A DNA stretch of 64,000 nt from Glaciecola sp. XM2 (GCF_018595715.1 NZ_JAHEOJ010000014.1:186001-250000); one strand, 5' to 3'; positions 1-9,307 are shown, counted from the first letter of the stretch. Notes: a model not told the origin generated them from the letters alone. A program made the numbers and translations.

Positions 1-651
1 GCTGATTTAGCAGTAGAGGCAGGCGAAAAAATCGCTCAACAAGCCGCCGATGAGGGCTTGAGCATTACCTTTCATAAAGTAGACGTGGCCGACAAAGCAT
101 CGGTAGAGGCGTTGTTTGCGTTTACCATGAAGCATTTAGGTAAGCTAGATGTTGCTATTAACAATGCCGGTATTGATCATAAACCCGCGCCATTACACGA
201 GCTAAGCGATGACGATTTTGATCGCAACATCGCCGTCAACCTAAAAGGAGTGTGGCACTGCATGCGCGCTTCTATTCCTTGCATGTTTGCCAACGGTGGA
301 CACGTGATTAATGTTGCCTCAGTGGCGGGTTTGCGCTCTACACCGCTTATTTCTGCATACGGTGCATCCAAGCATGGCGTAATTGGTTTAACCAAATCAG
401 CAGCGTTAGAATATGCAAAAGCCAACATACGTTTTAACGCTGTTTGTCCAAGTTTTATCGACACGCCCATGGTGCAAAACACCCTTGCACACATGAATGA
501 GCGTCAACAACAAAGCATTATTAAAGCGAGCCCAATGAAGCGCCTAGGCCGTGTTGAAGAGATTTCTGGGGCTATTGCGTGGTTATGCAGCGACGAAAGT
601 AGCTTTATGAACGGGCACTCGCTGACCTTAGACGGCGGCATGTTAGCTTAA
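1..651 (+). CDS. SDR family oxidoreductase, 5' partial
   Basis: The reading frame is open from base 1, so the N-terminal Rossmann motif (TGxxxGIG) lies outside the window. What remains is the rest of a short-chain dehydrogenase/reductase: the NNAG motif, an active-site Ser in NVASVAG, the catalytic YGASK Tyr-Lys pair, and the usual C-terminal DGG. These enzymes use NAD(P)H to interconvert alcohols and ketones on soluble substrates; the substrate cannot be told from sequence. It is followed 24 bases later by a second SDR in the same direction, so the two probably form one operon that continues upstream of the window. Confidence 0.9.
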   Translation, partial: ADLAVEAGEKIAQQAADEGLSITFHKVDVADKASVEALFAFTMKHLGKLDVAINNAGIDHKPAPLHELSDDDFDRNIAVNLKGVWHCMRASIPCMFANGGHVINVASVAGLRSTPLISAYGASKHGVIGLTKSAALEYAKANIRFNAVCPSFIDTPMVQNTLAHMNERQQQSIIKASPMKRLGRVEEISGAIAWLCSDESSFMNGHSLTLDGGMLA

Positions 652-675
652 GAGATTGATAAAAGGACAATAACG

Positions 676-1437
676 ATGAAAGATTTATTTGATTTAACAG
701 GCAAAATTGCCTTAGTCACTGGCGCTAGCCGTGGTATCGGAGAGTCTATTGCAAGGTTACTTGCGGCAAAAGGCGCGCATGTTGTGGTATCGAGCCGCAA
801 AATAGAAGCATGTGAAGCAGTGGCACAAAGCATCCGTGATAGCGGTGGTAAGGCTTCTGCATTTCCTTGTCATGTTGGCGAGATGGAGCAAATTACCGCC
901 ATCTTTGAACATATCAAAAAAGAGTTTGGACGCATTGATATTTTGGTCAATAACGCGGCGGCAAACCCATATTTTGGGCATATCCTCGATACTGATTTAG
1001 CCGCGTATGCGAAAACAGTAGATGTAAACGTGCGCGGTTACTTCTTCATGTCGGTTGAGGCTGGCAAAATGATGCGTGAGCAAGGCAGCGGTGTAATTCT
1101 CAATACCGCATCGGTAAACGGTGTCACGCCAGGTGATATGCAGGGAATTTATAGCATCACTAAAGCTGCGGTTATCAGCATGACTAAGGCATTTGCCAAA
1201 GAGTGTGGTCGCCACAACATTCGTGTCAATGCCTTGCTACCAGGCTTGACCGATACAAAATTTGCTTCAGCGCTTACCACCAATGACACCATCCTAAAAA
1301 TGGCATTAAAGCAAATACCATTAGGACGCGTAGCTGACCCAGACGAAATGGCGGGCACAGTATTGTACTTAGTGTCGGATGCTTCTAGCTACACCACGGG
1401 TGCGTGCGTGGTTGTTGATGGCGGCATGATAGCTTAA
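676..1437 (+). CDS. SDR family oxidoreductase
   Basis: Complete classical SDR of 253 residues. Cofactor motif TGASRGIG lies near residue 17, NNAA near 93, catalytic Ser in NTASVNG, YSITK Tyr-Lys near 155, and a C-terminal DGGMIA shared with the preceding SDR. The ATG follows an AAAAGGA ribosome site. It is only distantly similar to its neighbour, so they are unlikely to be a recent duplication. The pair could act on successive or related substrates, but nothing in view identifies them. Its stop codon directly abuts the terminator of the convergent receptor gene. Confidence 0.92.
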   Translation: MKDLFDLTGKIALVTGASRGIGESIARLLAAKGAHVVVSSRKIEACEAVAQSIRDSGGKASAFPCHVGEMEQITAIFEHIKKEFGRIDILVNNAAANPYFGHILDTDLAAYAKTVDVNVRGYFFMSVEAGKMMREQGSGVILNTASVNGVTPGDMQGIYSITKAAVISMTKAFAKECGRHNIRVNALLPGLTDTKFASALTTNDTILKMALKQIPLGRVADPDEMAGTVLYLVSDASSYTTGACVVVDGGMIA

Positions 1438-1478
1438 AAAAATCAGCGCATGTGGGTGGGTTATCCACATGCGCTGAT
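1436..1478 (-). terminator. Rho-independent terminator of the TonB receptor gene
   Basis: A 14-bp perfect stem (1442-1455 with 1465-1478) around a 9-base loop. Read on the minus strand it is followed by an unbroken run of T residues (plus-strand A run 1436-1442). It sits just past the receptor stop at 1511. The T run overlaps the last bases of the convergent SDR's TAA codon. On the plus strand there is no T run after the stem. Confidence 0.85.
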
Positions 1479-1510
1479 AACATTGCTAATGGCTTGTTTG
1501 TTTTAATTGC

Positions 1511-3583
1511 TTAAAACTGGTATTGCACCGACAAACCTACATTTCTGCCTGCCCCAGGTATTTTCGCGCCTCTAGGTACTTCGGTTTGTGCAATACGATT
1601 AATCCCTGTCAAGTGGTCCTCATAGAATTTATCTAATAAGTTTTCAGCCATCAAGGTTACTGTAAGTTGGTCATTCACTTGATAATCTACCCCAGTGTTA
1701 AATACCGTATAACCTGCGGTAGGCGTCTCATTTTGTTGCTCAGCCACCTTGTTTTGCGCTCCTAAACTACGAGCGCTTGCATGCCAGCCCCATTGATTGC
1801 GCTGATAATCAAGGCGCACATTAAGGTTCAGAGGCGCAAGTCTATACAAGTCTTGATCAATCGGTGAGGTCTGTTTGCCTCGAACGTATTCGAACGTGCC
1901 TTGAACCGACCAGTACTCATTAAGCTGACCAACAAGTCGCCCCTCAATTCCTGCGAGTGTTGCATCAGTATTATTCCATTGAAGTGGTGCTTGGATATTG
2001 TTCATCATGGCAATATTGTTTGCTGCCTGACTGGTAGATGGCGTCCCGAGAATATAATCGTCGATGTCGCTGTAAAAGAGGCTGCCGGCCACCACAAGAC
2101 CATTAGCTTGATACACCAAACCAAGGTCAAGCTTACGCGCGGTTTCTTTATCTAAATCAAGATTGCCGATGTAGTTTCGACCGTCAGCTAATCCTGCTGA
2201 AACACCTAACGGAAACCAGCTATATAGCTCACTATAAATGGGAGCTCTTTCTTTGATGGCACCAGAGCCTTGCATAGATAAGTTGTCAGACAAAGGAATG
2301 TTGACTTTAAATACCAAATCTAACAAGTTGAACGATTTAGACCGGTCGGCGTTATTAAAGGTGTTTTGTAACGCAGCGACATTTGGGTTCATCATAGCCA
2401 TGTTAGTGCCAACATCATCAGCACTGCTGCTCACTTGAGAGACCCTGACGCCTGTTTGCCAATCCCAGTTTTGGTATTTGCTCGAATACTGCAAATAAGC
2501 TGAGACCCTATCCCTGTTTACATTATTGAAGTTATTGATAAAAAACATTGCGTTACGAGGGTTAGTAATAAACGACTCATGTTTGCGTTTGTATAGCTCA
2601 GCGCCTATTTCAAACGTATTATCTGCGACTTCATGTACAAGCTTTGATGTGATCCCCGATGCTTCACTCGATACACTATTTAGCCTAAACATCGCCGGCA
2701 TTGGTGGAGTTCTAAGTGAATTGTTATCCATGTCATGTTCATTTTGATTACCGAACACTTGAGTGTGTACTTGCCAGTTTTCATTTGCGATAAAACGATG
2801 AGAGAGTCGATACCACAGCGCGTCCACAAAATTGATGTCCATCGCTAATGCAGGCGTGCCTGACTCATTAGTGTCCCTTTTGGCAACGGAGACATCTGCG
2901 CGGTGTTTGGTATTTTCAAACCCAGCCCTTAGTTTAAGTGCGCCGCGCTCATAAAATGTTGAGGGTACTGTTACACCATTCCCAGCTTCATAGTTGTCGC
3001 CTTCTTGAATGTCAGCGCTTGCGCTAAAGTAACGACCATTTGCGGTAGTGAAAACTAAAGCACTGGCAGCTTTATGGTTATTGTTGGTCCACAGAGCATT
3101 CACACCGCCTTGGGTTTGCCAAACATCGGACTGGTTTATATCAAATGCGTATTCGTCGATTTCAACTGCTCCACCAAGGGTTTCTGCGCCCACAGATACT
3201 GGGGCAATACCTTGGTGCAAGGTTACAGTTTGAAAAACACTACTAATCACGTGAGATAACGGACTATCCATGGCATTAGGGCCTGCACCAGCAATTTCGT
3301 TGCCGTCAATATTAATGCGCACGCGATCACCAAAAAGCCCTCGATATTGTAAAACGCCAGAAACGGTTCCGTTTCCATTCACGTTTAGGCCCGGTAATGT
3401 TTGTAGCTGAGCACGCATATCTGGCGAACTTGCTTGGTTAAGTTTAATTTCTGAGTTTGAAACAAAAGTATTTATCCTGCCGACAACTTCTATGGATTCG
3501 ATGTCGGCGTTTTCAGTTGCTATTGCAGTATGAGCCAAGGCTAAGGCGCACGCACTTAAGGCGAAGTGTTGTATTTTTTTCAT
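1511..3583 (-). CDS. TonB-dependent receptor, probable copper type
   Basis: Outer-membrane TonB-dependent receptor of 690 residues. It has a signal peptide (about residues 1-22, ending AIA), a plug domain with ALQ/GLNVNGNGTVSG-type motifs and RINIDG, and a beta-barrel ending in QYQF with the terminal Phe expected of outer-membrane proteins. Several extracellular-loop stretches are Met-rich (MAMMNPN, NIAMMNN, TPPMPAMF), and DMDNNSLR matches a motif I recall from the OprC/NosA copper-receptor family. That family points to copper uptake, but the metal is inferred. The ATG at 3583 is preferred to an in-frame GTG at 3595. A small exported protein gene lies 56 bases upstream on the same strand. Confidence 0.85.
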   Translation of the reverse strand: MKKIQHFALSACALALAHTAIATENADIESIEVVGRINTFVSNSEIKLNQASSPDMRAQLQTLPGLNVNGNGTVSGVLQYRGLFGDRVRINIDGNEIAGAGPNAMDSPLSHVISSVFQTVTLHQGIAPVSVGAETLGGAVEIDEYAFDINQSDVWQTQGGVNALWTNNNHKAASALVFTTANGRYFSASADIQEGDNYEAGNGVTVPSTFYERGALKLRAGFENTKHRADVSVAKRDTNESGTPALAMDINFVDALWYRLSHRFIANENWQVHTQVFGNQNEHDMDNNSLRTPPMPAMFRLNSVSSEASGITSKLVHEVADNTFEIGAELYKRKHESFITNPRNAMFFINNFNNVNRDRVSAYLQYSSKYQNWDWQTGVRVSQVSSSADDVGTNMAMMNPNVAALQNTFNNADRSKSFNLLDLVFKVNIPLSDNLSMQGSGAIKERAPIYSELYSWFPLGVSAGLADGRNYIGNLDLDKETARKLDLGLVYQANGLVVAGSLFYSDIDDYILGTPSTSQAANNIAMMNNIQAPLQWNNTDATLAGIEGRLVGQLNEYWSVQGTFEYVRGKQTSPIDQDLYRLAPLNLNVRLDYQRNQWGWHASARSLGAQNKVAEQQNETPTAGYTVFNTGVDYQVNDQLTVTLMAENLLDKFYEDHLTGINRIAQTEVPRGAKIPGAGRNVGLSVQYQF

Positions 3584-3639
3584 TATGGTGTCCACAAGAC
3601 CCTATAAGGGTTAGTTAAAAATATGATGTAGAATGTTTA

Positions 3640-4053
3640 TTAACTATTGAGGACTTGCGGAGGCGCTCTGGTACTTGCGAGAAGGTAGAAAGGTTGTGGT
3701 AAAAGGCGAGAATATAAAGCTTGAAAGCGGTCTTCACTGCTACTTTGCCATGCTAACAGTAGCCAAGTAGACATATGACTACCTAGTTTGTTTTCAAAAG
3801 CATGAGCATTTGCGCATGCGAGTGATAAGCGGCTTTCGTCGGCGTCTGCGGGGGCCTGTATTTCAACAATTTTGCCAAAATCAAAATATTGCTGTGCAGA
3901 AATCCATTTAGTCTCATTACCAGTGCAAATGACCAACACATCTGCGTCGCTTTGCGCATTAAGCGTGCGCAAATTATGCCCCGAGACGATGTTAGAAAAC
4001 ATGCCTTGTAGGACAAACAGCAAACAGCAGAATTTAATCAGTGAGGCATGCAT
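3640..4053 (-). CDS. Small exported protein, DUF2946-like
   Basis: 137 residues starting at ATG 4053, with a hydrophobic N-terminus typical of a signal peptide (residues 5-24). Two Cys remain in the mature part, one in VICTG and one in LACANAH, the latter followed by a His. The ICTG..KW pattern recalls DUF2946 proteins, which often lie beside TonB-type copper receptors, but the match is partial. It immediately precedes the receptor gene on the same strand and is probably co-transcribed. A periplasmic metal-handling accessory role is plausible; function is not established. Confidence 0.6.
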   Translation of the reverse strand: MHASLIKFCCLLFVLQGMFSNIVSGHNLRTLNAQSDADVLVICTGNETKWISAQQYFDFGKIVEIQAPADADESRLSLACANAHAFENKLGSHMSTWLLLAWQSSSEDRFQALYSRLLPQPFYLLASTRAPPQVLNS

Positions 4054-4128
4054 GTGCGTAAAAATAATGATCTAAAACGGTAAATGAATGGTGTTATTAA
4101 AGGCTAATGCGGCATTAAAAGCAAGCGC

Positions 4129-5952
4129 TTAGATCGAGTCCCAATCAAAATTTTGCATATATTCAAAGGCTTGCTCAGCAGGCACGGGCCTACTAAAGTA
4201 ATAGCCTTGTAGCACATCACAACTGTTTTCTTGTAGAAAGCTAGCCTGCCATTTTGTTTCAACGCCCTCGGCCACAAAGCGAAGACCTAAATCATGGGTT
4301 AAAGAAATGGATGCTTTACAAATCTTCAGACTATCTTGGTCATTTTCTAAATTATCAATAAACGACTTATCGAGTTTTAAAGTTTGAATAGGTAGCATTT
4401 TTAAATACGACAGTGATGAATAACCTGTACCAAAGTCATCAATAGCAAGCTCAAATCCCAATTCGCGCAATTTGTTGAGGGTTTTAATGGAATGATCAGG
4501 ATTTTCCATGGCTATGGATTCTGTGATCTCAAGCTCAATCATCGAGGGGTCAATATCATAAATGAGCAACGCACCTTTTATATCGCTAATAAACTGTTTA
4601 TTTTCTATTTGCTTGGCAGATAGATTTATCGCTAACTTTACTGGCACATCTACCAAAGACTTCCATTTCTTTTGTTGAGCAAATGCGGTTTTGATGACCC
4701 ATGATCCCACTTCATAAATCAGTCCGCGCTCCTCGGCAATTGGAATAAATTTGTCGGGCGAAATAAAGCCCATGGTAGGGTGATTCCATCTAAGCAGCGC
4801 TTCTACCCCAAACACTCTCTCTTGTGATAAATATACTTGCGGCTGATAGAACAGCTGCAGGTTGTCTTGCGCAAGCGCGATGCGTAATTCTTGCTCAATT
4901 TTGTTCTTTTCATCAACAATTTGATTAAGCTCTTTGGTAAAGTAGCTGTATCTTCTGCGACCATTCTGTTTAACGTGATACATCGCCGCGTCGGCATTGC
5001 TAATGAGTTCACTGGTGGTCGTTCCGTCATTTGGGTAAAGTGAAATGCCGATACTAGGAGTTGATTTAAGCTCTTGGCCTTCAATTAAATACGGTAAGCT
5101 AAGCACTTCAATAATGCTCTCGGCGGTCAAACTACTAAATGTCGAGTCTTTCGTATCAGTCAGTACCACTAAAAACTCATCCCCGCCAATACGCGCGAGA
5201 TAATCGCTTTTGCGTCTGCAAATGCCCTGTAAGCGATGGGCGACTTGCTGTAAGAGCGCATCGCCAAACTTGTGGCCATGATCGTCATTAATACGCTTAA
5301 AACGGTCCATGTCCACAAATAGAACAGATACTTGGGTCTTGTTGCGCTGAGCGGTGCTAATAGCTTGCTCTAAAATAGCATCAATACTGTAGCGATTCGC
5401 GAGCCCTGTTAGTGAGTCGTGGTGTGCGAGCTCGTATATTTTTTGTTCATTTTGTTTTTGTTTGGTGATGTCTTGGCAGTTGTATAGTAAGTGAGCGACT
5501 TTGTTATCATTGTCTAAGACTGGAGAAATACTAATGGACAATTGGTATTCGAATCCATCTGGGGCAATGCCAGTAATTTGGCTTTTCCATGTGAGTTTCT
5601 CGTTGATGACAAGACGCACTCCCTCTTTTACTTCGCCCTTGATATTCAAGCCTAAACTCGGAATGCTTTGCCCAATGACGTCTGCTTTCTTCAAGCCACT
5701 GATGTCAATAAATGCTTGGTTAACGTATTCTAAAACCCCAGCCACATCTGAAATCAAGACGATAATAGGGCTTTGCTCAACGGCTAAGGTCAGAATTTCA
5801 AGGTCGCGTATCGCCTTAAGGAGCTTTTGATTAGCATGATAGAGCTCATGACTTTTTTCTTCTAAGATAAACTCAGAGGCTCGCCGCGCGGATTTTTCGC
5901 GTTCGACTCTGCGCTCTAAAAAGGCAATTTTTTTTGCGTCGTCTTCAGTCAT
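4129..5952 (-). CDS. PAS-GGDEF-EAL cyclic-di-GMP enzyme, H-NOX partner
   Basis: Cytoplasmic protein of 607 residues with no membrane segment. Order: coiled coil (1-50), PAS (about 50-165), GGDEF domain (175-340) and EAL domain (350-600). The cyclase signature GGDEF is intact at 256-260, with an RxxD inhibitory site at 247-250. The phosphodiesterase signatures EALLRW (385), DDFGTGYSS and EGVET are also intact. So it can in principle both make and break c-di-GMP. Its gene starts 11 bases after an H-NOX gene. This order matches the H-NOX-associated c-di-GMP processing enzymes described in Shewanella woodyi and Legionella, where NO-bound H-NOX changes the balance of the two activities. Confidence 0.93.
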   Translation of the reverse strand: MTEDDAKKIAFLERRVEREKSARRASEFILEEKSHELYHANQKLLKAIRDLEILTLAVEQSPIIVLISDVAGVLEYVNQAFIDISGLKKADVIGQSIPSLGLNIKGEVKEGVRLVINEKLTWKSQITGIAPDGFEYQLSISISPVLDNDNKVAHLLYNCQDITKQKQNEQKIYELAHHDSLTGLANRYSIDAILEQAISTAQRNKTQVSVLFVDMDRFKRINDDHGHKFGDALLQQVAHRLQGICRRKSDYLARIGGDEFLVVLTDTKDSTFSSLTAESIIEVLSLPYLIEGQELKSTPSIGISLYPNDGTTTSELISNADAAMYHVKQNGRRRYSYFTKELNQIVDEKNKIEQELRIALAQDNLQLFYQPQVYLSQERVFGVEALLRWNHPTMGFISPDKFIPIAEERGLIYEVGSWVIKTAFAQQKKWKSLVDVPVKLAINLSAKQIENKQFISDIKGALLIYDIDPSMIELEITESIAMENPDHSIKTLNKLRELGFELAIDDFGTGYSSLSYLKMLPIQTLKLDKSFIDNLENDQDSLKICKASISLTHDLGLRFVAEGVETKWQASFLQENSCDVLQGYYFSRPVPAEQAFEYMQNFDWDSI

Positions 5953-5963
5953 AATCGACCTAG

Positions 5964-6500
5964 TTATTGAGCAAGCAAATGAAATCGCACGTGCTCTTTA
6001 CCGACAACATGCTCTACATTTATCGTGATGTTTTCTTGATAATGTCTGATAACACCGGTCATCAATCCATGGGCCAAATCAGATAGGCCTCTACTAGAGC
6101 GATACTCCATGATTAAACAACTAGCATCGCTATCATCAAAACTAAACGAGGGAAGGTCTGCATCGGGATACAGCTTTTTCACCTCAACGTGAATATGATT
6201 ATCGAGGGTTTTCATAAAGTCGAAGGTGTTGTTAGTCGCGTCAAAGAACGAGGTAAACAAAACTGAAAATCGAACGGCAAGATGCTCGCCAAAAGCAAAC
6301 ACTAATTGCTCCACCGGTGTGTTGGTTTTATCTGAAAGCGCTTGTGCCATCTGTATCAGTTCGCCATGATCATAGGTGCCTACTGCAGTGTAAGCGCCGC
6401 CAGATGTTAAGTCACACTCTGTGATGATTTCGTCGAGCATTTCTGGAGAAAAGCGAGTTTCCACCATTTCATTAAACTCAGTAAATACGATACCTTTCAT
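5964..6500 (-). CDS. H-NOX heme nitric-oxide/oxygen sensor
   Basis: Stand-alone H-NOX domain of 178 residues, the usual length. The proximal heme ligand is His104, within NHIHVEVKKLYP, which aligns with His105 of guanylate cyclase beta1. The heme-propionate YxSxR motif is Tyr133-Ser135-Arg137. It also has the family's MKGI start and GGAYTAVGTYD. No distal-pocket Tyr is obvious, which would favour NO over O2 binding, but this cannot be settled by eye. It is the first gene of a two-gene operon with the PAS-GGDEF-EAL enzyme, so it should report NO to c-di-GMP metabolism (biofilm or motility control). Confidence 0.93.
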   Translation of the reverse strand: MKGIVFTEFNEMVETRFSPEMLDEIITECDLTSGGAYTAVGTYDHGELIQMAQALSDKTNTPVEQLVFAFGEHLAVRFSVLFTSFFDATNNTFDFMKTLDNHIHVEVKKLYPDADLPSFSFDDSDASCLIMEYRSSRGLSDLAHGLMTGVIRHYQENITINVEHVVGKEHVRFHLLAQ

Positions 6501-6623
6501 GACAACCTTTAAAGTATTTTGGCTACAAATTTGTTTAGTTTGCGAGCCTCGTTAAATGACTCACGTTATACCGTGGTGGAGGATAACGTATTTTCAAGTG
6601 AATAAAGTCGTTTGACGTTGCCC

Positions 6624-6651
6624 ATACGTATACATTATGACGGATACGTAT
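6624..6651. promoter_or_regulatory. Paired ATACGTAT palindromes, candidate operator
   Basis: The self-complementary octamer ATACGTAT occurs at 6624-6631 and again at 6644-6651, 20 bases centre to centre (about two helical turns). A looser copy (ATAACGTAT) lies near 6585. They sit in the divergent region between the H-NOX gene (start 6500, minus) and the small gene at 6713 (plus). The spacing suits a cooperative dimeric repressor or activator on one DNA face. No regulator is assigned. Confidence 0.35.
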
Positions 6652-6712
6652 TTATATCTATTCACCCTTTAACGTTGTTATCGACACATTGACGAAAAAG
6701 AAGATCGTAGTT

Positions 6713-6931
6713 ATGCCAAACAAGGTTAATCCTAAAAAGTTGCTTCACAGTAAATGGACAGCGGTAAGGCCCATTAATAAACAAAAGCATTTTGTTATTG
6801 TATCGGTTGAGTACGACGAAGAGCAGGTAGTGGTAGATTGCCAAATTCAAGCCATCATGAGCAAAGAGGAACGGTTTTTAGATTGGCATGATTTAAAGGA
6901 CGACAGCGTGTGGCGACAAGGGTGGCATTAA
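6713..6931 (+). CDS. TIGR02450-type Trp-rich small protein
   Basis: 72-residue protein of unknown function matching the pattern of a conserved Trp-rich family (TIGR02450): VNPKKLLHSKWTAV near the N-terminus, NKQKHFVIV in the middle, and W-HDL then W..GWH at the C-terminus. ATG 6713 is chosen over an upstream TTG at 6689 because the family begins close to the NPKKLL motif. Probably cytoplasmic, with no signal or membrane segment. It stands alone between the H-NOX operon and a convergent aminotransferase gene. Confidence 0.75.
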   Translation: MPNKVNPKKLLHSKWTAVRPINKQKHFVIVSVEYDEEQVVVDCQIQAIMSKEERFLDWHDLKDDSVWRQGWH

Positions 6932-7055
6932 AATAATCGTCAAAGGAAAAATGAGCGGCCTTGCGTGTTGCAATCAAAGCACGCAAGAGCAGAGCAGTGA
7001 GGGCAGCGTTTGGCTGGGTTGCCAAACATTTGCCCTCTACACATATCAAAACATC

Positions 7056-8252
7056 TTACTTTTTGAGCGTGTCGGCAATCGCTTTTGCCAGAACTTCAAC
7101 GTTGGTTTTATTGATACCCGCAATATTGATGCGGCTTGAGTCAACAAAATAGACGCTATGCTCACTTCTAAGGCGCTGCACAATTTCAGGCGCAATGCAC
7201 AAAAATGAAAACATACCTTTTTGTTGGTTTATAAAGCTGAAATCTTTATGCACACCTTGTTTGTGAAGGTTCGTCACAAGCAGTTCACGTAAGGTGATCA
7301 TGCGCTCACGCATATCTGATACTTCACCACGCCATGTGTGAGTAAGTGAAGGGTTGCTCAAAATAATATCAACTAAGGCACCACCGTAAGATGGCGGCAT
7401 GGAGTATATGCCTCTAGCAACAGATTGTATTTGCGATTGAGTGATTTTGCTCACTGTCGCATTTTGACTCACAATCGCCGCGAGACCAACGCGCTCACGA
7501 TATAGGCCAAAGTTCTTACTGCATGACGCCGCTATGACCATTTCATCAACGCTATTTGCAAGCAACCGCAGCCCATAAGCGTCTTCTTCGATACCGTCAC
7601 CAAAGCCTTGATAGGCGACATCAACAAACGGTAAAAAGCCGGTGTTTACGGCTAGTTCAGCAACCGCTTGCCACTGTTCTTTGCTTAAATCAGCTCCGGT
7701 TGGGTTGTGGCAACAACCGTGTAATAACACGACATCGCCTTTTTTTACTTTTGCCAAGCAGTCCATCATTTCGTCGAATTTGATACTGGCGGTGTCTTTA
7801 TCGAAATACGGATAGGTTTTTAGTGTTAATCCTGCATCGCCCAATAAGGGAATATGATTTGCCCAAGTAGGGTCGCTCACCCATACCACTGTGTCTTCAT
7901 TACAGCGCATGAGTAGCTCAGCTAATATACGCAGCGCGCCACATCCGCCGGGTGCTTGCACCGCGGCTACGCGAGTATCGCCTAATACTTGGCTATGTTC
8001 ACCAAACATAAGAGAGAGCATGCCGTCTATGAAACCCTGATGCCCTTGCGGCGTGATATAAACTTTAGAAGTCTCGCGCTCTTGCAATAACACTTGTGCT
8101 TGGCTAACGGCCTTTAAAATCGGCGTATTACCATACTCATCTTTATAAACACCAACACCTAGGTCAATTTTTTTTGGGTTACTATCTTCTTTATACGCAG
8201 CAGATAAGCCTAGAATTGGGTCGGGGGGAAGGGCAGGTAGCGTTTCAAACAC
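7056..8252 (-). CDS. Aspartate/aromatic aminotransferase (class I, AspC/TyrB type)
   Basis: PLP-dependent fold-type I aminotransferase, 398 residues, the standard length. The family start FETLPALPPDPILGLSAAYK follows a GTG at 8252 with a GAGGAA ribosome site about 10 bases upstream, so the 13 extra codons upstream are excluded. Motifs: LHGCCHNPTGADL, VDVAYQGFG, and the PLP-lysine site SCSKNFGLYRERVG. It transfers amino groups between aspartate or aromatic amino acids and 2-oxoglutarate in the cytoplasm. Aspartate versus tyrosine/phenylalanine preference cannot be decided here. Single gene. Confidence 0.93.
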   Translation of the reverse strand: MFETLPALPPDPILGLSAAYKEDSNPKKIDLGVGVYKDEYGNTPILKAVSQAQVLLQERETSKVYITPQGHQGFIDGMLSLMFGEHSQVLGDTRVAAVQAPGGCGALRILAELLMRCNEDTVVWVSDPTWANHIPLLGDAGLTLKTYPYFDKDTASIKFDEMMDCLAKVKKGDVVLLHGCCHNPTGADLSKEQWQAVAELAVNTGFLPFVDVAYQGFGDGIEEDAYGLRLLANSVDEMVIAASCSKNFGLYRERVGLAAIVSQNATVSKITQSQIQSVARGIYSMPPSYGGALVDIILSNPSLTHTWRGEVSDMRERMITLRELLVTNLHKQGVHKDFSFINQQKGMFSFLCIAPEIVQRLRSEHSVYFVDSSRINIAGINKTNVEVLAKAIADTLKK

Positions 8253-8403
8253 AGATGATATTCCTCTAATTTTTTGACAAGTAGTGTGCAATGTTTACGG
8301 CGCGAATAGCGCCGAATGCATGAGTTCGTATTATGCCCTATTTGTGTGAAATATCGAATAAATTTCACCATAAACGAACGCCATACGTCTATTGTCTTAG
8401 GTC

Positions 8404-9171
8404 TTAATCAAGACTAAAGTGATAGCTTTGCTGGCCAACGACGACTGCGTTTTTATCAAAGCTTCTTTCTTGCCAAAAAATTTGACGGTACTTGTCGAGC
8501 AACAATACGGTGCTAGAGCGGGTTCCGTAGTCATCTGACTGTATAAATATAGAAGAAAGCCTGCGTTCCCACTCGATGGGTACGCCTGTTTGCGGCAAGA
8601 CTTCATCGTTTGCTTGGGTATCGTTACCTAACAGATTAAACAAATGCTCTATATTGAATACACCACCTTGCTGACAATACTTTGCGAGTTCACTTCGCCC
8701 TAAATCTAGTTTTGGCCATGGACTGTTTAAACTCGCATTTGAGAGCCCATACACGCCATCGGTTAGGTTGTAAGTAGAGTCTTCATAATTATTATATACC
8801 TGTAACGAATCTAAATTTCCAAACAGCAGGTTGTAGCCATTATAGTTGTTTGCATGCTTAGATAAGTGGCGCAGGTAGTCTTGTTGGGTGTAGTCTTGGC
8901 TCAAATAGTTTATGACTAATTCGCCGCGACTGATGGCGTTACTACGCTCTTTTTCTGGTGCGCGAATATTGGTTAATGCAGATAATTTGCCTGATTGCGA
9001 GATGCCCATCCAGCTACCGCCTGCGACGAGATCTTTTCCCGCTAATATGTCTGGATGTGATGGCCAAAAATGTGAGTGCTGAGTTGCACGAGCATGAAAC
9101 TCGTCACGATTGGCGGCAACAATAAGCGGATAATTGGGATGTTGATTAACGGCGATAAATAGAATGCACAT
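8404..9171 (-). CDS. NRDE family protein (TANGO2 homologue)
   Basis: 255 residues beginning MCILF. Family members start with Met-Cys, and the AANRDEFHARA motif (NRDE at residues 21-24) gives the family its name. The start at 9171 is chosen for this reason; an ORF extension to 9195 is excluded. GGSWMGIS, LTNIR and GDLVINYL-like segments also fit. Cys2 would be the N-terminal nucleophile if these act like Ntn hydrolases. The bacterial role is not firmly known; TANGO2 proteins have been linked to heme and lipid handling. Divergent from the PLP enzyme gene, with about 136 bases between their starts. Confidence 0.88.
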   Translation of the reverse strand: MCILFIAVNQHPNYPLIVAANRDEFHARATQHSHFWPSHPDILAGKDLVAGGSWMGISQSGKLSALTNIRAPEKERSNAISRGELVINYLSQDYTQQDYLRHLSKHANNYNGYNLLFGNLDSLQVYNNYEDSTYNLTDGVYGLSNASLNSPWPKLDLGRSELAKYCQQGGVFNIEHLFNLLGNDTQANDEVLPQTGVPIEWERRLSSIFIQSDDYGTRSSTVLLLDKYRQIFWQERSFDKNAVVVGQQSYHFSLD

Positions 9172-9307
9172 CGAGAAATACGGTAAATAAACCAATAATT
9201 TAAAAGCTGGCTATACAATAGAGCTTAGTTTCGCTAACATCAATTAAATTCTGTGATTGTCCGCAGTAAGCGCATTTCCATCTCAAATACAAAAAGTAAA
9301 CATAACC

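Noticed and set aside
5501-5830. 109-residue plus-strand ORF inside the PAS-GGDEF-EAL gene
   Set aside because: Antisense to the PAS domain with no motif and no ribosome site.
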